Assembly (NCBI GenBank): GCA_963169045.1
Contig: CAUJDF010000010.1
Location: 1-36,609, forward strand
DNA from: Myxococcota bacterium
GTDB lineage: Bacteria; Myxococcota_A; Bradymonadia; UBA7976; UBA1532
Reading direction: 5' to 3'
DNA length: 36,609 nt
The position numbers and the translations under genes are program-made. Of this stretch, positions 17,252 through 26,139 are shown piece after piece (the stretch's first letter is position 1; each line of letters begins with the position of its first letter). Under the pieces are notes generated by a model that saw only the letters and a list, made by a program, of their open reading frames with translations, did not search any database and was not told the origin of the DNA.

Positions 17252-20200
17252 GAAGCGGCCTCCTCGCGAGCGGTGCTCTCGGTAACGAACTCGGCCAGGC
17301 GCTGCAAGCACATTCGGGTCGCGGTGACCGTGTCGCGGCGCTCTTCGGCGGTGAAGACGTAGCTCAGCCTGAACTCGGCGGGCGCGCGGAAGCGCGAGCC
17401 CGGGGCGGTCACGAGGGTGATGACCGCCGCGACGGGGAACGGGCTCTGGCGGTGGAAGGCGAAGTTCACCTTGTCGCCGCCGTGCTCCACACCCGTGAGG
17501 CCCACGTAGCGGGCCAGCGTGCGGATGCGCATGACCTCGAAGAGATTGCGCACCGCGCCGGGGTGCTCGCCGAAGCGATCGCTCATCTCGTCGGCGATCT
17601 CGACGATCTCGTCCTCGTCGGACGCGTTCGCCATGCGCTTGTAGAAGACGAGGCGCAGGTGCGTGTCGGGGACGTAATCCTCGGGGATGAGCGCGACCAC
17701 CGGCAGGTTGATCTCGGGGTCGAACTCGACCTTGGGGGCCTCGCCGCGCAGCTTGCGCACCGCTTCATCGAGCAGTTGCGCGTACAAGTCGAGGCCGACG
17801 GCGGCGATCTGGCCCGTCTGCTTCGTGCCGAGCAGCTCGCCGGCGCCGCGGATCTCGAGGTCGTGACTCGCCACCTGGAAGCCGCTGCCGAGCTCGGTGA
17901 ACTTCTGGATGACGCCGAGGCGCTTGCGCGCGTCGTTGGCCAGCGCCGCCTCGTTCGAGACGAGCAGGTAGCAGAAGCCGCGCTCGCGCGAGCGGCCGAC
18001 GCGGCCGCGCAGCTGGTAGAGCTGCGCCAGGCCGAAGCGGTCGGCGTGGTCGATCAGGATCGTGTTGGCGTTCGGGATGTCGATCCCGCTCTCGATGATC
18101 GTCGTCGCGACCAGCACGTTGTAGCGACCCTCGGTGAAGTCGAGCATGACCTGCTCGAGCTGCTTCGGGTCCATCTGGCCGTGGCCCACGATGATGCGCG
18201 CTTCGGGCACCAGCGCCTGCAGCCAGGCCCGGCGCGCCTCGATGCTCTCCACCCGATTGTGGACGAAGAACACCTGCCCGCCGCGGCTCAATTCCCGCAA
18301 CACCGCATCGTGGACGACCTGGTCCGTCGCACGACACACGTACGTGCGCACGCTGAGACGGTCGGCGGGCGGCGTGGTGATCACGCTCATGTCCCGGATG
18401 CCGCCGATGCCCAACTGCAGCGTGCGCGGGATCGGCGTCGCCGTCATGGTGAGCACGTCGACGTTCGCGCGGACCTCTTTCAGCCGCTCTTTGTCCTTGA
18501 CGCCGAAGCGGTGCTCCTCATCGAGGACGAGCAGGCCCAGGTCCTTGAACTGAACGTCCTGGCCGAGCACGCGGTGCGTGCCCACGACGATGTCGATCTT
18601 GCCCTTCTTCAGGTCGTCCAGGAGCTGCTTCTGCTCTTTCGCGGAGATGGTGCGGCTGAGCAGCTCGACCCGCACCGGATAGCTGCCGAAGCGCTCCTTG
18701 AACGTCCGCATGTGCTGCAGCGCCAGGACCGTCGTCGGCACGACCACCGCGACCTGCTTGGCGTCGAGCACGGCCTTCATCGCGGCGCGCACGGCGACCT
18801 CGGTCTTGCCGAAGCCGACGTCGCCGACGAGCAGGCGGTCCATCGGGCGGGCGCGCGACATGTCGTCGAGCACCTCGTCGATGGCGCGCTCCTGGTCGGG
18901 CGTCTCGGTGAAGGGGAAGGTGGCCTCGAAGCTGCGGAAGTAGTCGTCGGGCGGCGAGAACGCGTAGCCCTCGCTCGTCTCGCGCCGCGCGTAGAGGTCG
19001 AGCATCGCGTAGGCGTCGGCCTCGGCCGACTCGCGCGCCTTCTGCCGCGTCTTCTGCCACGCCGTGCCGCCGAGCTTGTCGACGCGCGGCGCCCCGCCCT
19101 CGGGGCCGACGTACTTCTGGACGCGCCCGAGCTTGTAGACCGGCAGGTAGAGCTTGTCGGCGCCGGCGAACTCGACGACGAGGAAGTCGCTCTCGATGGC
19201 CCCGAGCCGCAGCTTGGTCAGCCCGAGGTACCGGCCGATGCCGTGGTCGACGTGGACGATGAAGTCGCCGGGCTCGAGCTCGCGGAAGCTCTGGACGAAC
19301 GGGCTCGTCTGGTCCGTCTTCGCCCTGCGCCGGCGGGGCGCCTTGCGGCCGAAGATCTCCTCTTCGGTCACCAGCGCGAAGCCGTGGTCCAGCAGGCGGA
19401 AGCCGCCGCCGATGTCGCCGGGGACGAGCACCGCCGCCACGTCGTCGGTCGTGCGCGGCGGGCGCAGGTAGGTGTGCGGCGGCTCCGTGCCGCGCATCAC
19501 CGGCACGCCGTAGCCCTTGAGCAGACGCTCGAGACGGTCCAGGTTCGTCGGCTGACGGCAGGCGAGCACGACGCGCGCGCCCTCCGCCGTCCAGCTGCGG
19601 ACCGCGGTGGCCAGCGGCGCCAGCGGTTCGCGCTCGCCGCGGTGCTGCTCGAGCTCGTGCGAGAGGTCGCCGTTGGCCGGCACCTGGAACTTGATGGCGT
19701 CGGCGGGGCCCGGCGGTTCGCTGTTCGGACCGCCCCGCTCTCGCCGTTGCCCTGGCAACGGCTCGAGGGGCTCGACCGCGCCGAGCTCGTCGACCATCTG
19801 GACGACGTGCGCGCGCAAGACCGTGCCCTGCTCGAGCAGCCGTGTCACCTCGGCGGGCGCGAGCTCATGCTGCTCCGGCGGCAGCGCCGGGATCTTGTCG
19901 TTCACCTGCTGGTCGTAGCCGGCGACGAGCTGGTCCCATCGTTCGCGCAGCTGCTCGGCCACACCCATCGGATCGACGACCAGATACACCGTGTCCTTCG
20001 GCAGATACACGCCGATCGGGGCCAGGTGTTCGTAGAACGACGGCCGGAAACCCTCGATCCCCATGAACGGGATGCCGTTCTGCAGATCGTCGAGCAGCGG
20101 CTGCATCTTGCGGGTCGGGTGGCCGGCGCGGTCGCCGGCGGCGAGGATCCCCAGCCGCGCGCGGTCGCGGAACGGTGGCACCAGCAGCTCTTCGCGGACC

Positions 20201-20868
20201 GGCGGCAGCATGACCGCTTCGTGGCCCTCGCCGGTGGCGCGCTGTGTGTCGGGATGGAAGCCGCGGATGGTCTCGACCTCGTCGCCCCACAGGTCGATGC
20301 GCACCGGGCGCGCCATGTGGGGCGGGAAGACGTCGATGATGCCGCCGCGCACGGCGAACGTGCCCGGGTCCTCGACCGCGCCGACCGCGTGGTAGCCGCC
20401 GTCGGCGAGCGCGCGCAGGCACGCCGCTCGGTCGAGGTTCTGCCCGACCGCCACGAGGTAGCTCTTGTCGAGGAGCACGTCGCGCGGCACGACCTTGCGG
20501 GCGAGCGCGCCGGCGGCGAGCACGGTGAAGGCGCCGGCCTCGTCCCAGGCGAGGCGCGCCAGCTGCGCCATCAGCTCCATGACCGCGCCGCGATCGGGGC
20601 TCAGGTCGGCGTAGGGCGCGGTGTCGATGCTCGGGAGCAGCGCGACGCGCTCCGACTCGACCTCGCCGGCGAAGAAGCGCAGGTCGTTGGCGACCCGGGT
20701 CGCGTCGGACCCGTGCGGAACGACGATGGCCAGCGGGCGCTGGATCTCGTGGTGCAGCGCGACGGCCAGGTACGCGGCGAGATCGGTGTCGACCCCGGCG
20801 AGATCGAGGACGGTTCGACCCTGGCGGAGCGCGGCGAGGACGCGATCGAGGGGAAAGGCGACGGACAT
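17248..20868 (-). CDS. mfd: Transcription-repair coupling factor Mfd
   Basis: 1206 residues, close to the usual 1150. It displaces stalled RNA polymerase and recruits UvrA to lesions. Order: UvrB-like N-terminal region (about 1-350), RNA-polymerase interaction domain (about 530-600, containing GDFIVHVDHGIGRYLGL), RecG-like translocase (Walker A GDVGFGKTE near 685, DEEH box near 780, TATPIPRT motif), second RecA domain ending with the QLRGRVGRS motif, and the C-terminal TRCF domain. The ATG at 20868 is chosen because MSVAFPLDRVLAAL begins the conserved region; the frame stays open upstream but opposes another gene. No clear ribosome binding site is visible. First gene of an operon with the two foldases and the response regulator. 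Confidence 0.97.
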   Translation of the reverse strand: MSVAFPLDRVLAALRQGRTVLDLAGVDTDLAAYLAVALHHEIQRPLAIVVPHGSDATRVANDLRFFAGEVESERVALLPSIDTAPYADLSPDRGAVMELMAQLARLAWDEAGAFTVLAAGALARKVVPRDVLLDKSYLVAVGQNLDRAACLRALADGGYHAVGAVEDPGTFAVRGGIIDVFPPHMARPVRIDLWGDEVETIRGFHPDTQRATGEGHEAVMLPPVREELLVPPFRDRARLGILAAGDRAGHPTRKMQPLLDDLQNGIPFMGIEGFRPSFYEHLAPIGVYLPKDTVYLVVDPMGVAEQLRERWDQLVAGYDQQVNDKIPALPPEQHELAPAEVTRLLEQGTVLRAHVVQMVDELGAVEPLEPLPGQRRERGGPNSEPPGPADAIKFQVPANGDLSHELEQHRGEREPLAPLATAVRSWTAEGARVVLACRQPTNLDRLERLLKGYGVPVMRGTEPPHTYLRPPRTTDDVAAVLVPGDIGGGFRLLDHGFALVTEEEIFGRKAPRRRRAKTDQTSPFVQSFRELEPGDFIVHVDHGIGRYLGLTKLRLGAIESDFLVVEFAGADKLYLPVYKLGRVQKYVGPEGGAPRVDKLGGTAWQKTRQKARESAEADAYAMLDLYARRETSEGYAFSPPDDYFRSFEATFPFTETPDQERAIDEVLDDMSRARPMDRLLVGDVGFGKTEVAVRAAMKAVLDAKQVAVVVPTTVLALQHMRTFKERFGSYPVRVELLSRTISAKEQKQLLDDLKKGKIDIVVGTHRVLGQDVQFKDLGLLVLDEEHRFGVKDKERLKEVRANVDVLTMTATPIPRTLQLGIGGIRDMSVITTPPADRLSVRTYVCRATDQVVHDAVLRELSRGGQVFFVHNRVESIEARRAWLQALVPEARIIVGHGQMDPKQLEQVMLDFTEGRYNVLVATTIIESGIDIPNANTILIDHADRFGLAQLYQLRGRVGRSRERGFCYLLVSNEAALANDARKRLGVIQKFTELGSGFQVASHDLEIRGAGELLGTKQTGQIAAVGLDLYAQLLDEAVRKLRGEAPKVEFDPEINLPVVALIPEDYVPDTHLRLVFYKRMANASDEDEIVEIADEMSDRFGEHPGAVRNLFEVMRIRTLARYVGLTGVEHGGDKVNFAFHRQSPFPVAAVITLVTAPGSRFRAPAEFRLSYVFTAEERRDTVTATRMCLQRLAEFVTESTAREEAAS

Positions 20869-20877
20869 GGATTGCGC

Positions 20878-20883
20878 GTTATA
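20878..20883 (-). promoter_or_regulatory. Possible -10 element of the mfd operon
   Basis: TATAAC on the minus strand ends 9 nt before the mfd ATG. If used, transcription would start within about 5 nt of the start codon, making the mfd mRNA nearly leaderless, which would fit the missing ribosome binding site. The matching -35 (TCGATC, 17 bp away) is weak. Confidence 0.4.
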
Positions 20884-20961
20884 GTGGACGACGGTCCGCG
20901 GATCGAGCGTTCGGATCGCGTACTCATGTGCCGACGTTCGGCGGTCGTTACTAGGACCGAA

Positions 20962-22596
20962 ATGGCGGGCACGGCGTTGTTGCGAAGGCAGAGCATGGGT
21001 GGCGCGGCCCCTCGGAGCGAGGCGGAGCGGGTGAAGGTCCTCGTCGTCGAGGACGACCCCGATGTCCGCGACTTCTTCATCTACGTGCTGCAGCGCGGCG
21101 GCTATCGGACCCACGAGGCGGCGACCGGCGAGGAGGGCCTGCGCGCCTTCGGCCGCGAACGCCCCGACGTCGTGGTGCTCGACCTGCGCCTCGGCACGAT
21201 GAGCGGCTTCGACTGCTTCTCGGCCATGCGCGAAGGCGAGGCCGACTTCGCCGCCATCCTGCTCACGGCCCAGCTCACGCGCGAGACCGCCGTCGAGGCC
21301 GCCAACCAGGGCTTCCACCAGATCCTCCTCAAGCCGCTCGACGACGCCGACGACCTGGTGCGCGCCGTCGCCCGTGCGGCCGAGACCGTGCGCCTGCGCC
21401 GCGAGAACCAGGAGCTCGCCGCCGACCTGCTCGAGCGCAACCGGCTGCTCGAGGCGTCGAACCAGCGCCTGCGCGGCACCGTCGACGAGCTCGATCGCTC
21501 GCGGCGGCGGGCGGACGCCATCCTGCAGGCGGTTCCGTTCCCGCTGGTGCTCGTCGGTCGCGACCGCAAGATCCTCGGCCAGAACGAGAGCTACCGCGCC
21601 ACCTTCGGGGCCGGCGCCGTCGAGGCCGGGCTCGAGGTGCTGCCGGCGCAGTTCCTCTCCGCCTCCGACCTGGCGGAGATCGAGACCGGGCTGGTCCAAC
21701 AGGAGACCGTCTACCTCTTCGACCGCGTCTGGAGCGGCCAGGCCGCCCACGGCGTCTTCGACGTCGTCGCCCGCCGCATGCCCCTCGAGGACGGCGGCGA
21801 GACGGCGCTGTTGCTGTGCATGCAGGACCGCACGGCCTCGCGCACGCTGCAGCGCCGCTTCGACCGCCGCCGCCGGCTGAGCGCCATCGGCGCCGTCGCG
21901 GCCGGCCTCGCCGAGGACCTGCTCGACCCGGTCACCCTCATCCGCATCAACCTCACGCAGCTCGCCGATCGGCTCGCGCTCGTGCGCCGCGTCTGGGACG
22001 AGGTGGGGCGGCGGTTCCGGCCCGTCGACCGCACCCAGGCCGCCCTCGTGGCCGACGCCGAGGAGGCGTTGGCCGATGCCCGCGAGATGATGGACGAATC
22101 CCGCGACGGGCTCGCCCGCATGCTGCGCGTGCTCAAGGTGCTGCCGCAGTTCCTGGGCGAGGCCCAGGCCGAGAGCGGCCCCGAGCCGGTCGAGCTGGCG
22201 TCGATCGTCGAGCGCGCGCTCACGATGACGCGCGGGCAGCTGCGGCCGCGCTGCGAGGTGCGCGTCGCGTTCTCGCCGATGACGCCGGTGCGGGCCCGTG
22301 CGGTCGACCTCGTCCAGGCTTTCGTCGAGCTGCTGCTGGCGGCGGGCGACTGCCTGCGCACGTGGGGCCTGCTGAACGTGCTCGGCCAGGAGCAGGGCGA
22401 GGCCGCGTGCGTGCGCATCCACATCGAGGACGACGACCCGCGCCCGCTGACCCGCGCCGCGCTCGCCGACTTCGACTTCAGCGACGCCATCGAGATGATC
22501 CATCGCCACGGCGGCGCGTTCGACGTGGAGTGCGAGGGGCGCGGACTGGCCTTCGTGGTGCGGCTGCCGACGGTGGCGGCGGAGGGGACAGGGTGA
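20962..22596 (+). CDS. REC-PAS protein with degenerate histidine-kinase module
   Basis: 544 residues from ATG 20962 (AGGA 5 nt upstream); ATG 20995, with AAGG upstream, is an equally good start. The REC domain (about 24-145) has VLVVEDD, phospho-acceptor D74 in VVLDLRLG, Thr in LLTAQ and Lys in LLKPLDD. A coiled coil (about 148-190) leads to a PAS-like domain (about 192-300, ILQAVPFPLVLVGRDRKILGQNESYRATFG). A HisKA-like helix follows (LSAIGAVAAGLAEDLLDPVTLI); the phospho-His of the usual GLAHELNNP is replaced by Glu (E318). The HATPase-like end keeps only remnants (DLVQAFVELLLAAGD, HGGAFDVECEGRGLAFVVRLP), without the N-box Asn or clear glycine boxes. Probably a non-catalytic signalling scaffold. 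Divergent from mfd and coupled to the next lipoprotein gene. Confidence 0.85.
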   Translation: MAGTALLRRQSMGGAAPRSEAERVKVLVVEDDPDVRDFFIYVLQRGGYRTHEAATGEEGLRAFGRERPDVVVLDLRLGTMSGFDCFSAMREGEADFAAILLTAQLTRETAVEAANQGFHQILLKPLDDADDLVRAVARAAETVRLRRENQELAADLLERNRLLEASNQRLRGTVDELDRSRRRADAILQAVPFPLVLVGRDRKILGQNESYRATFGAGAVEAGLEVLPAQFLSASDLAEIETGLVQQETVYLFDRVWSGQAAHGVFDVVARRMPLEDGGETALLLCMQDRTASRTLQRRFDRRRRLSAIGAVAAGLAEDLLDPVTLIRINLTQLADRLALVRRVWDEVGRRFRPVDRTQAALVADAEEALADAREMMDESRDGLARMLRVLKVLPQFLGEAQAESGPEPVELASIVERALTMTRGQLRPRCEVRVAFSPMTPVRARAVDLVQAFVELLLAAGDCLRTWGLLNVLGQEQGEAACVRIHIEDDDPRPLTRAALADFDFSDAIEMIHRHGGAFDVECEGRGLAFVVRLPTVAAEGTG

Positions 22597-23036
22597 GGGC
22601 GCGACGGCTCCTCGTCGCGGCGGCGCTGCTCGCCTGCGCCTGCGCTTCGCCCGACGACGACGTGAACCGGCCGCCGGTGGCGGTGGCCGGCAAGGACCAG
22701 CGCGCCGTGTTCGACGGCGAGCAGGTCTGGATCGCGCTCGACGGCGACGACAGTCACGATCCCGACGGCGACGAGATCGCCTGGCGCTGGTCGGTGGTGC
22801 GCGCGGCCGAGCCGCTGGCGCTCGGCACCGAGCAGCGCAGGGAGACGCGCCCGGTCGTCGCGCTGCCCGGCCCCGGCTTGTACGTCTTCTCGCTGGTCGT
22901 CGAGGACGAGCGCGCCCCCTCGGCGCCCGACTACGTCAACGTCTGGGTCGTCGATCCCGCGTCGCCCGACGCGGACCCCGCCGACGCGGGCGTGGGGGAC
23001 GACGGGGCGATCCCGGGCGGCGACGACCGCGAGTGA
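22593..23036 (+). CDS. Small lipoprotein with PKD/Ig-like domain
   Basis: 147 residues. The GTG start shares GTGA with the upstream stop. The signal has lipobox LLAC (Cys15), with a second Cys at 17. Residues about 27-125 form one PKD/REJ-like beta-sandwich: RPPVAVAGKDQRAVFDGEQVWIALDG, then DDSHDPDGDEIAWRWSVV, then PGLYVFSLVVEDER, the pattern of extracellular PKD domains in adhesins and exoenzymes. The C-terminal tail is Asp/Gly/Ala-rich and acidic. The function is unknown; coupling to the REC-PAS gene suggests that they share expression. Confidence 0.8.
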   Translation: MRARRLLVAAALLACACASPDDDVNRPPVAVAGKDQRAVFDGEQVWIALDGDDSHDPDGDEIAWRWSVVRAAEPLALGTEQRRETRPVVALPGPGLYVFSLVVEDERAPSAPDYVNVWVVDPASPDADPADAGVGDDGAIPGGDDRE

Positions 23037-23074
23037 ACGCCGGATCCCCTCTGAACCACGGGAATTCCGCATTG

Positions 23075-23104
23075 TTGACACTATTCGCGAGCGCTCGATA
23101 GGTT
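23075..23104 (+). promoter_or_regulatory. Predicted promoter of the large lipoprotein gene
   Basis: A perfect TTGACA (23075-23080) is followed after 18 bp by TAGGTT (23099-23104), or after 16 bp by GATAGG. It lies 33 bp before the ATG at 23138 in the 101-bp gap after the PKD lipoprotein. Confidence 0.6.
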
Positions 23105-23137
23105 TGGGAGCGCACCCGTCTTTGGGGGAGGACAAGG

Positions 23138-25276
23138 ATGTTTCTCGGCCGGAGGATCGGGGGCCGCTTCTGCGTGGCCTTGATCGCGCTCGCGTTGTAC
23201 GGGTGCCCGCAGGACGGTGACGACGGCGGTGGCGGCGGAGGCGGTTCGACCGATCCGAAGCTCAACCTCCTCATCAACGCCCGCTGCGGGAACATGCTCG
23301 CCATCCCCACCCGCGAAGAGCTGACGGCGGGCGAGGTGATGACGGCCGAGGTGTCGGTGCAGGGCATCGATCCCGGCCAGTCGAGCCGCGAGATCCTCCC
23401 CGGCACCGACGTCACGTTCTTCATCGCCGACGAGAAGGGCGAGCCCGGCGGCTCCGGCGGCCGCTTCTCGTCGGGAGAGGCGGCCAGCAGCGGCATCCGC
23501 TTCAACGGCGGTCGCGCCGCCGACGTGTTCTTCTGCACCGCGCCCGGCATCGTGAACATCCACGCGCAGATCGGCACGCTCAAGGAAGGCCGCGTTTCGC
23601 CCTCCGAGTACCCGCCCGGCTCCGGGCTCCGGCCCGTCATCCGCACCGACAAGGCGCTCGGCGGCTTCCCGATCCAGTGCGTCTCGCGCGAGGCCTACGA
23701 CCGTGCGTGCGTCGACGTGCCGGCGGGCGACGCGGCCCTGTTCGACGCGGGTGACGACACCGACGCCGGTGACGCCGGGGTCGACAGCGGGACGGACGGC
23801 GGTGAGAGCGACATGACGCCGCCGCCGCCGCGCTACTCGCTGTCCTACGACAGCCCGCCGCCGGCCGAGCTGGTCATGGTCATCCGCGACGCGTTCCGCG
23901 CCGGCGCCTCGGACCACATCGACCTGAAGTTCCGCGTCACCGACGCCGGCAACGCCCCGCGGCAGCGCCTCGACGTCCGCTTCGACCTCGTCGAGCCGCG
24001 CCAGCCCGGCGCCGCCGTCCAACCCGCGCAGGCGACGACCGACGCCGAAGGGTACGTCACCGTCCAGCTGCGCTCCGGCGGCACGCCCGGCCTCGCCACG
24101 GTGCGCGCCTCGGTGCGCGTGCCCGACGTCAACGAGCCGCTCCAGACCGTCAGCCCGCCGGTGATCATCCGCGCCGGCGTGCCCAGTCACCGCGGCCTCC
24201 AGCTCGAGTGCGAGAAGCCGGTCGTCACGGCGTTCACCGACCGCGATCCTGCCAACCCGGGCATCTGGGGCGTGCACCTGCGCGACGCGACCCTGTGCGT
24301 GGCGCAGCTGGCCGACCGCATCGGCGGCCGCGTCGACGAGCCGACGCAGGTGATCTTCTTCTCCGAGGCCGGCAGCGTGACGCAGGCCAACCCCACCGAC
24401 CCGGCGGTGGGCGTCGCCGAGACGTTGCACCGCAGCGGCGTGCCCGTCCCGGCCGACGTCGAACCGCTCGACTACGAGATCCAGAATGATCTCGTCACCG
24501 GCAGCTTCAACCCGCGCGACGGCGTCGTGACGATGATCGCGGTGACGCGCGGCGAGGAGGGCTTCCTCGACGTCGACGGCGACCACGTGTACGACGAGGG
24601 GCTCGACGTCTTCGACAACCGGTTCGACCTGCCCGAGCCGCTCGTCGACAGCAATGACAACGGCCGGCACGACGAGGGTGAGCAGTACCGCGACCTGAAC
24701 GCCAACGGCGTGTGGGACGAGGGCAACGGCACCTGGGACAACAACACCGAGATCTGGGACGCCACGCGCGTCCTGTGGACGGGCTCGCTCGTCTGGGGCC
24801 CGGGGACGCACACCCGACTGCGCGTCTCGGGCTGCCTCGGCGACGATCTGTGCTTCGACGGGCCGCAGGGGAACGCCCACGCCGGGTGTCCCGAAGGGCT
24901 CGACTTCTACCTGCTCGACGGCGGGCGGTTCAGCGCCGACATGCAGTTCGTCGACATCAACGGCAACTGCATCGACGGGTACAACCAAGGCGCGATCAAG
25001 ATCAGCACCGAGCTCGTGCGCGTCGAGGGCATTCCGCTGCAGTTCACCATCGACGAGTGCTTCGTCGGGCGCGACCAGCAGCAGTGCGGCGGGCTGTGCC
25101 CCGGCCCATCGATCTACGACTTCAGCGTGTCCGACCCCGATCGCAACCCGCCGCCGATGCCCGGTCAGCCGCCGCCGCCCGCGAAGCCGGCGAGCGTGAC
25201 CGTCGAAGTGACGTTCCAGGCCGCCGACGACCGGATCGTCACCGTGCCGTTCTCCTTGCGGGGCTGCGTGCAGTAG
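23138..25276 (+). CDS. Large surface lipoprotein with Ig-like and Asp-rich Ca-binding-type repeats
   Basis: 712 residues, ATG preceded by GGGGAGGACAAGG. Lipobox LYGC (Cys23) is followed by a Gly-rich tether, so it is probably anchored in the outer membrane. A beta-rich region (about 40-200) and an Asp/Gly linker (about 205-230) precede a bacterial Ig-like domain (about 250-350, DLKFRVTDAGNAPRQRLDVRFDLV and TTDAEGYVTVQLRSGGTPG). Residues about 475-530 hold EF-hand/TSP3-like Ca-binding signatures (DVDGDHVYDEG, DSNDNGRHDEG, DLNANGVWDEG). The C-terminal third is Cys-rich (at least eight Cys) with DINGNCIDGYN. No catalytic motif is visible. It has its own promoter. Role unknown; adhesion or envelope structure is plausible. 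Confidence 0.85.
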   Translation: MFLGRRIGGRFCVALIALALYGCPQDGDDGGGGGGGSTDPKLNLLINARCGNMLAIPTREELTAGEVMTAEVSVQGIDPGQSSREILPGTDVTFFIADEKGEPGGSGGRFSSGEAASSGIRFNGGRAADVFFCTAPGIVNIHAQIGTLKEGRVSPSEYPPGSGLRPVIRTDKALGGFPIQCVSREAYDRACVDVPAGDAALFDAGDDTDAGDAGVDSGTDGGESDMTPPPPRYSLSYDSPPPAELVMVIRDAFRAGASDHIDLKFRVTDAGNAPRQRLDVRFDLVEPRQPGAAVQPAQATTDAEGYVTVQLRSGGTPGLATVRASVRVPDVNEPLQTVSPPVIIRAGVPSHRGLQLECEKPVVTAFTDRDPANPGIWGVHLRDATLCVAQLADRIGGRVDEPTQVIFFSEAGSVTQANPTDPAVGVAETLHRSGVPVPADVEPLDYEIQNDLVTGSFNPRDGVVTMIAVTRGEEGFLDVDGDHVYDEGLDVFDNRFDLPEPLVDSNDNGRHDEGEQYRDLNANGVWDEGNGTWDNNTEIWDATRVLWTGSLVWGPGTHTRLRVSGCLGDDLCFDGPQGNAHAGCPEGLDFYLLDGGRFSADMQFVDINGNCIDGYNQGAIKISTELVRVEGIPLQFTIDECFVGRDQQQCGGLCPGPSIYDFSVSDPDRNPPPMPGQPPPPAKPASVTVEVTFQAADDRIVTVPFSLRGCVQ

Positions 25277-25308
25277 TCTGGGGCGTCCCGACGTCCCGCG
25301 AAGGCCCC

Positions 25309-26139
25309 ATGACCGCTCTCCGCGAAAGGCGCGACGCCGCGATCGGCGTCTTCGACTCCGGCCTGGGCGGGCTGACCGTCGCCTCCGCCATCGCCGCCGC
25401 GCTCCCCGACGAAGATCTGCTGTACCTCGGCGACACGGCGCGCGTGCCCTACGGCACGCGCTCGCCGGCCACCGTCGTGCGTTATGCCCGCAACAACGTC
25501 GCCTTCCTCAAGGAGCGCGGCGTGAAGCTGGTCGTCGTGGCCTGCAACACCGTCTCGGCCCACGCGCTCGGGGGGCTCGCCGACGGCGGCGACACGCCCG
25601 TGCTCGGCGTCATCCGGCCGGGCGCCCGCGCCGCGCTGGCGGCCTCGCGCGGCGGGCCCGTCGCCGTGCTCGGCACGCCGGGCACGGTGCGCTCGCGGGC
25701 TTACGAGGATGCGATCCACGAGCTCGACCCGGAGCGTCCGGTGCACGCGATCGCCTGCCCGCTGTTCGTGCCGCTGGCCGAAGAGGGCTGGACGGACCAC
25801 GCCGCGACGACGCTGATCGCGCGCGAGTACCTGGCGCCGCTCGCGGGCACCGGCGTCGACACGATCATCCTCGGCTGCACGCACTATCCGTTGCTGCAGC
25901 GTACCCTGCGCGCCGTTGCCGACGACGTCCTCGGGACGCACGTCACCCTCGTCGACTCGGCGACGGCGGTGGCCTCCGAGGTGGTCCGCTTCCTCGACGC
26001 GACCAGCGGCCGAAGGCCGCCTTCGACCACGACGCACCGCTTCTTCGTCACCGACGCGCCCGAGCGCACCGGCGAGGTGGCCGCCCGCTTCTGGCCCGCC
26101 GCCCGCGGCGTCGAACACGTCGACATCAAGATTCTCTAA
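25309..26139 (+). CDS. murI: Glutamate racemase
   Basis: 276 residues, normal length, ATG with GAAGG 4 nt upstream. It interconverts L- and D-glutamate for peptidoglycan. The motif IGVFDSGLGGLTV carries catalytic-site Asp16 and Ser17; Cys79 in VVACNTVS and Cys190 in LGCTHYPLL are the two catalytic bases. The substrate loop YLGDTARVPYGTRS is intact. The open frame extends upstream to 24712, overlapping the previous gene, but conservation starts here. First gene of the murI-ftsEX-envC-ctpA run; its stop overlaps the next start by one base (TAATG). Confidence 0.97.
   Translation: MTALRERRDAAIGVFDSGLGGLTVASAIAAALPDEDLLYLGDTARVPYGTRSPATVVRYARNNVAFLKERGVKLVVVACNTVSAHALGGLADGGDTPVLGVIRPGARAALAASRGGPVAVLGTPGTVRSRAYEDAIHELDPERPVHAIACPLFVPLAEEGWTDHAATTLIAREYLAPLAGTGVDTIILGCTHYPLLQRTLRAVADDVLGTHVTLVDSATAVASEVVRFLDATSGRRPPSTTTHRFFVTDAPERTGEVAARFWPAARGVEHVDIKIL

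Noticed and set aside
17452-20961. Upstream extension of the REC-PAS frame through the antisense of mfd
   Set aside because: Recognisable sequence begins at the REC domain; the first 1170 codons are the mirror of mfd.
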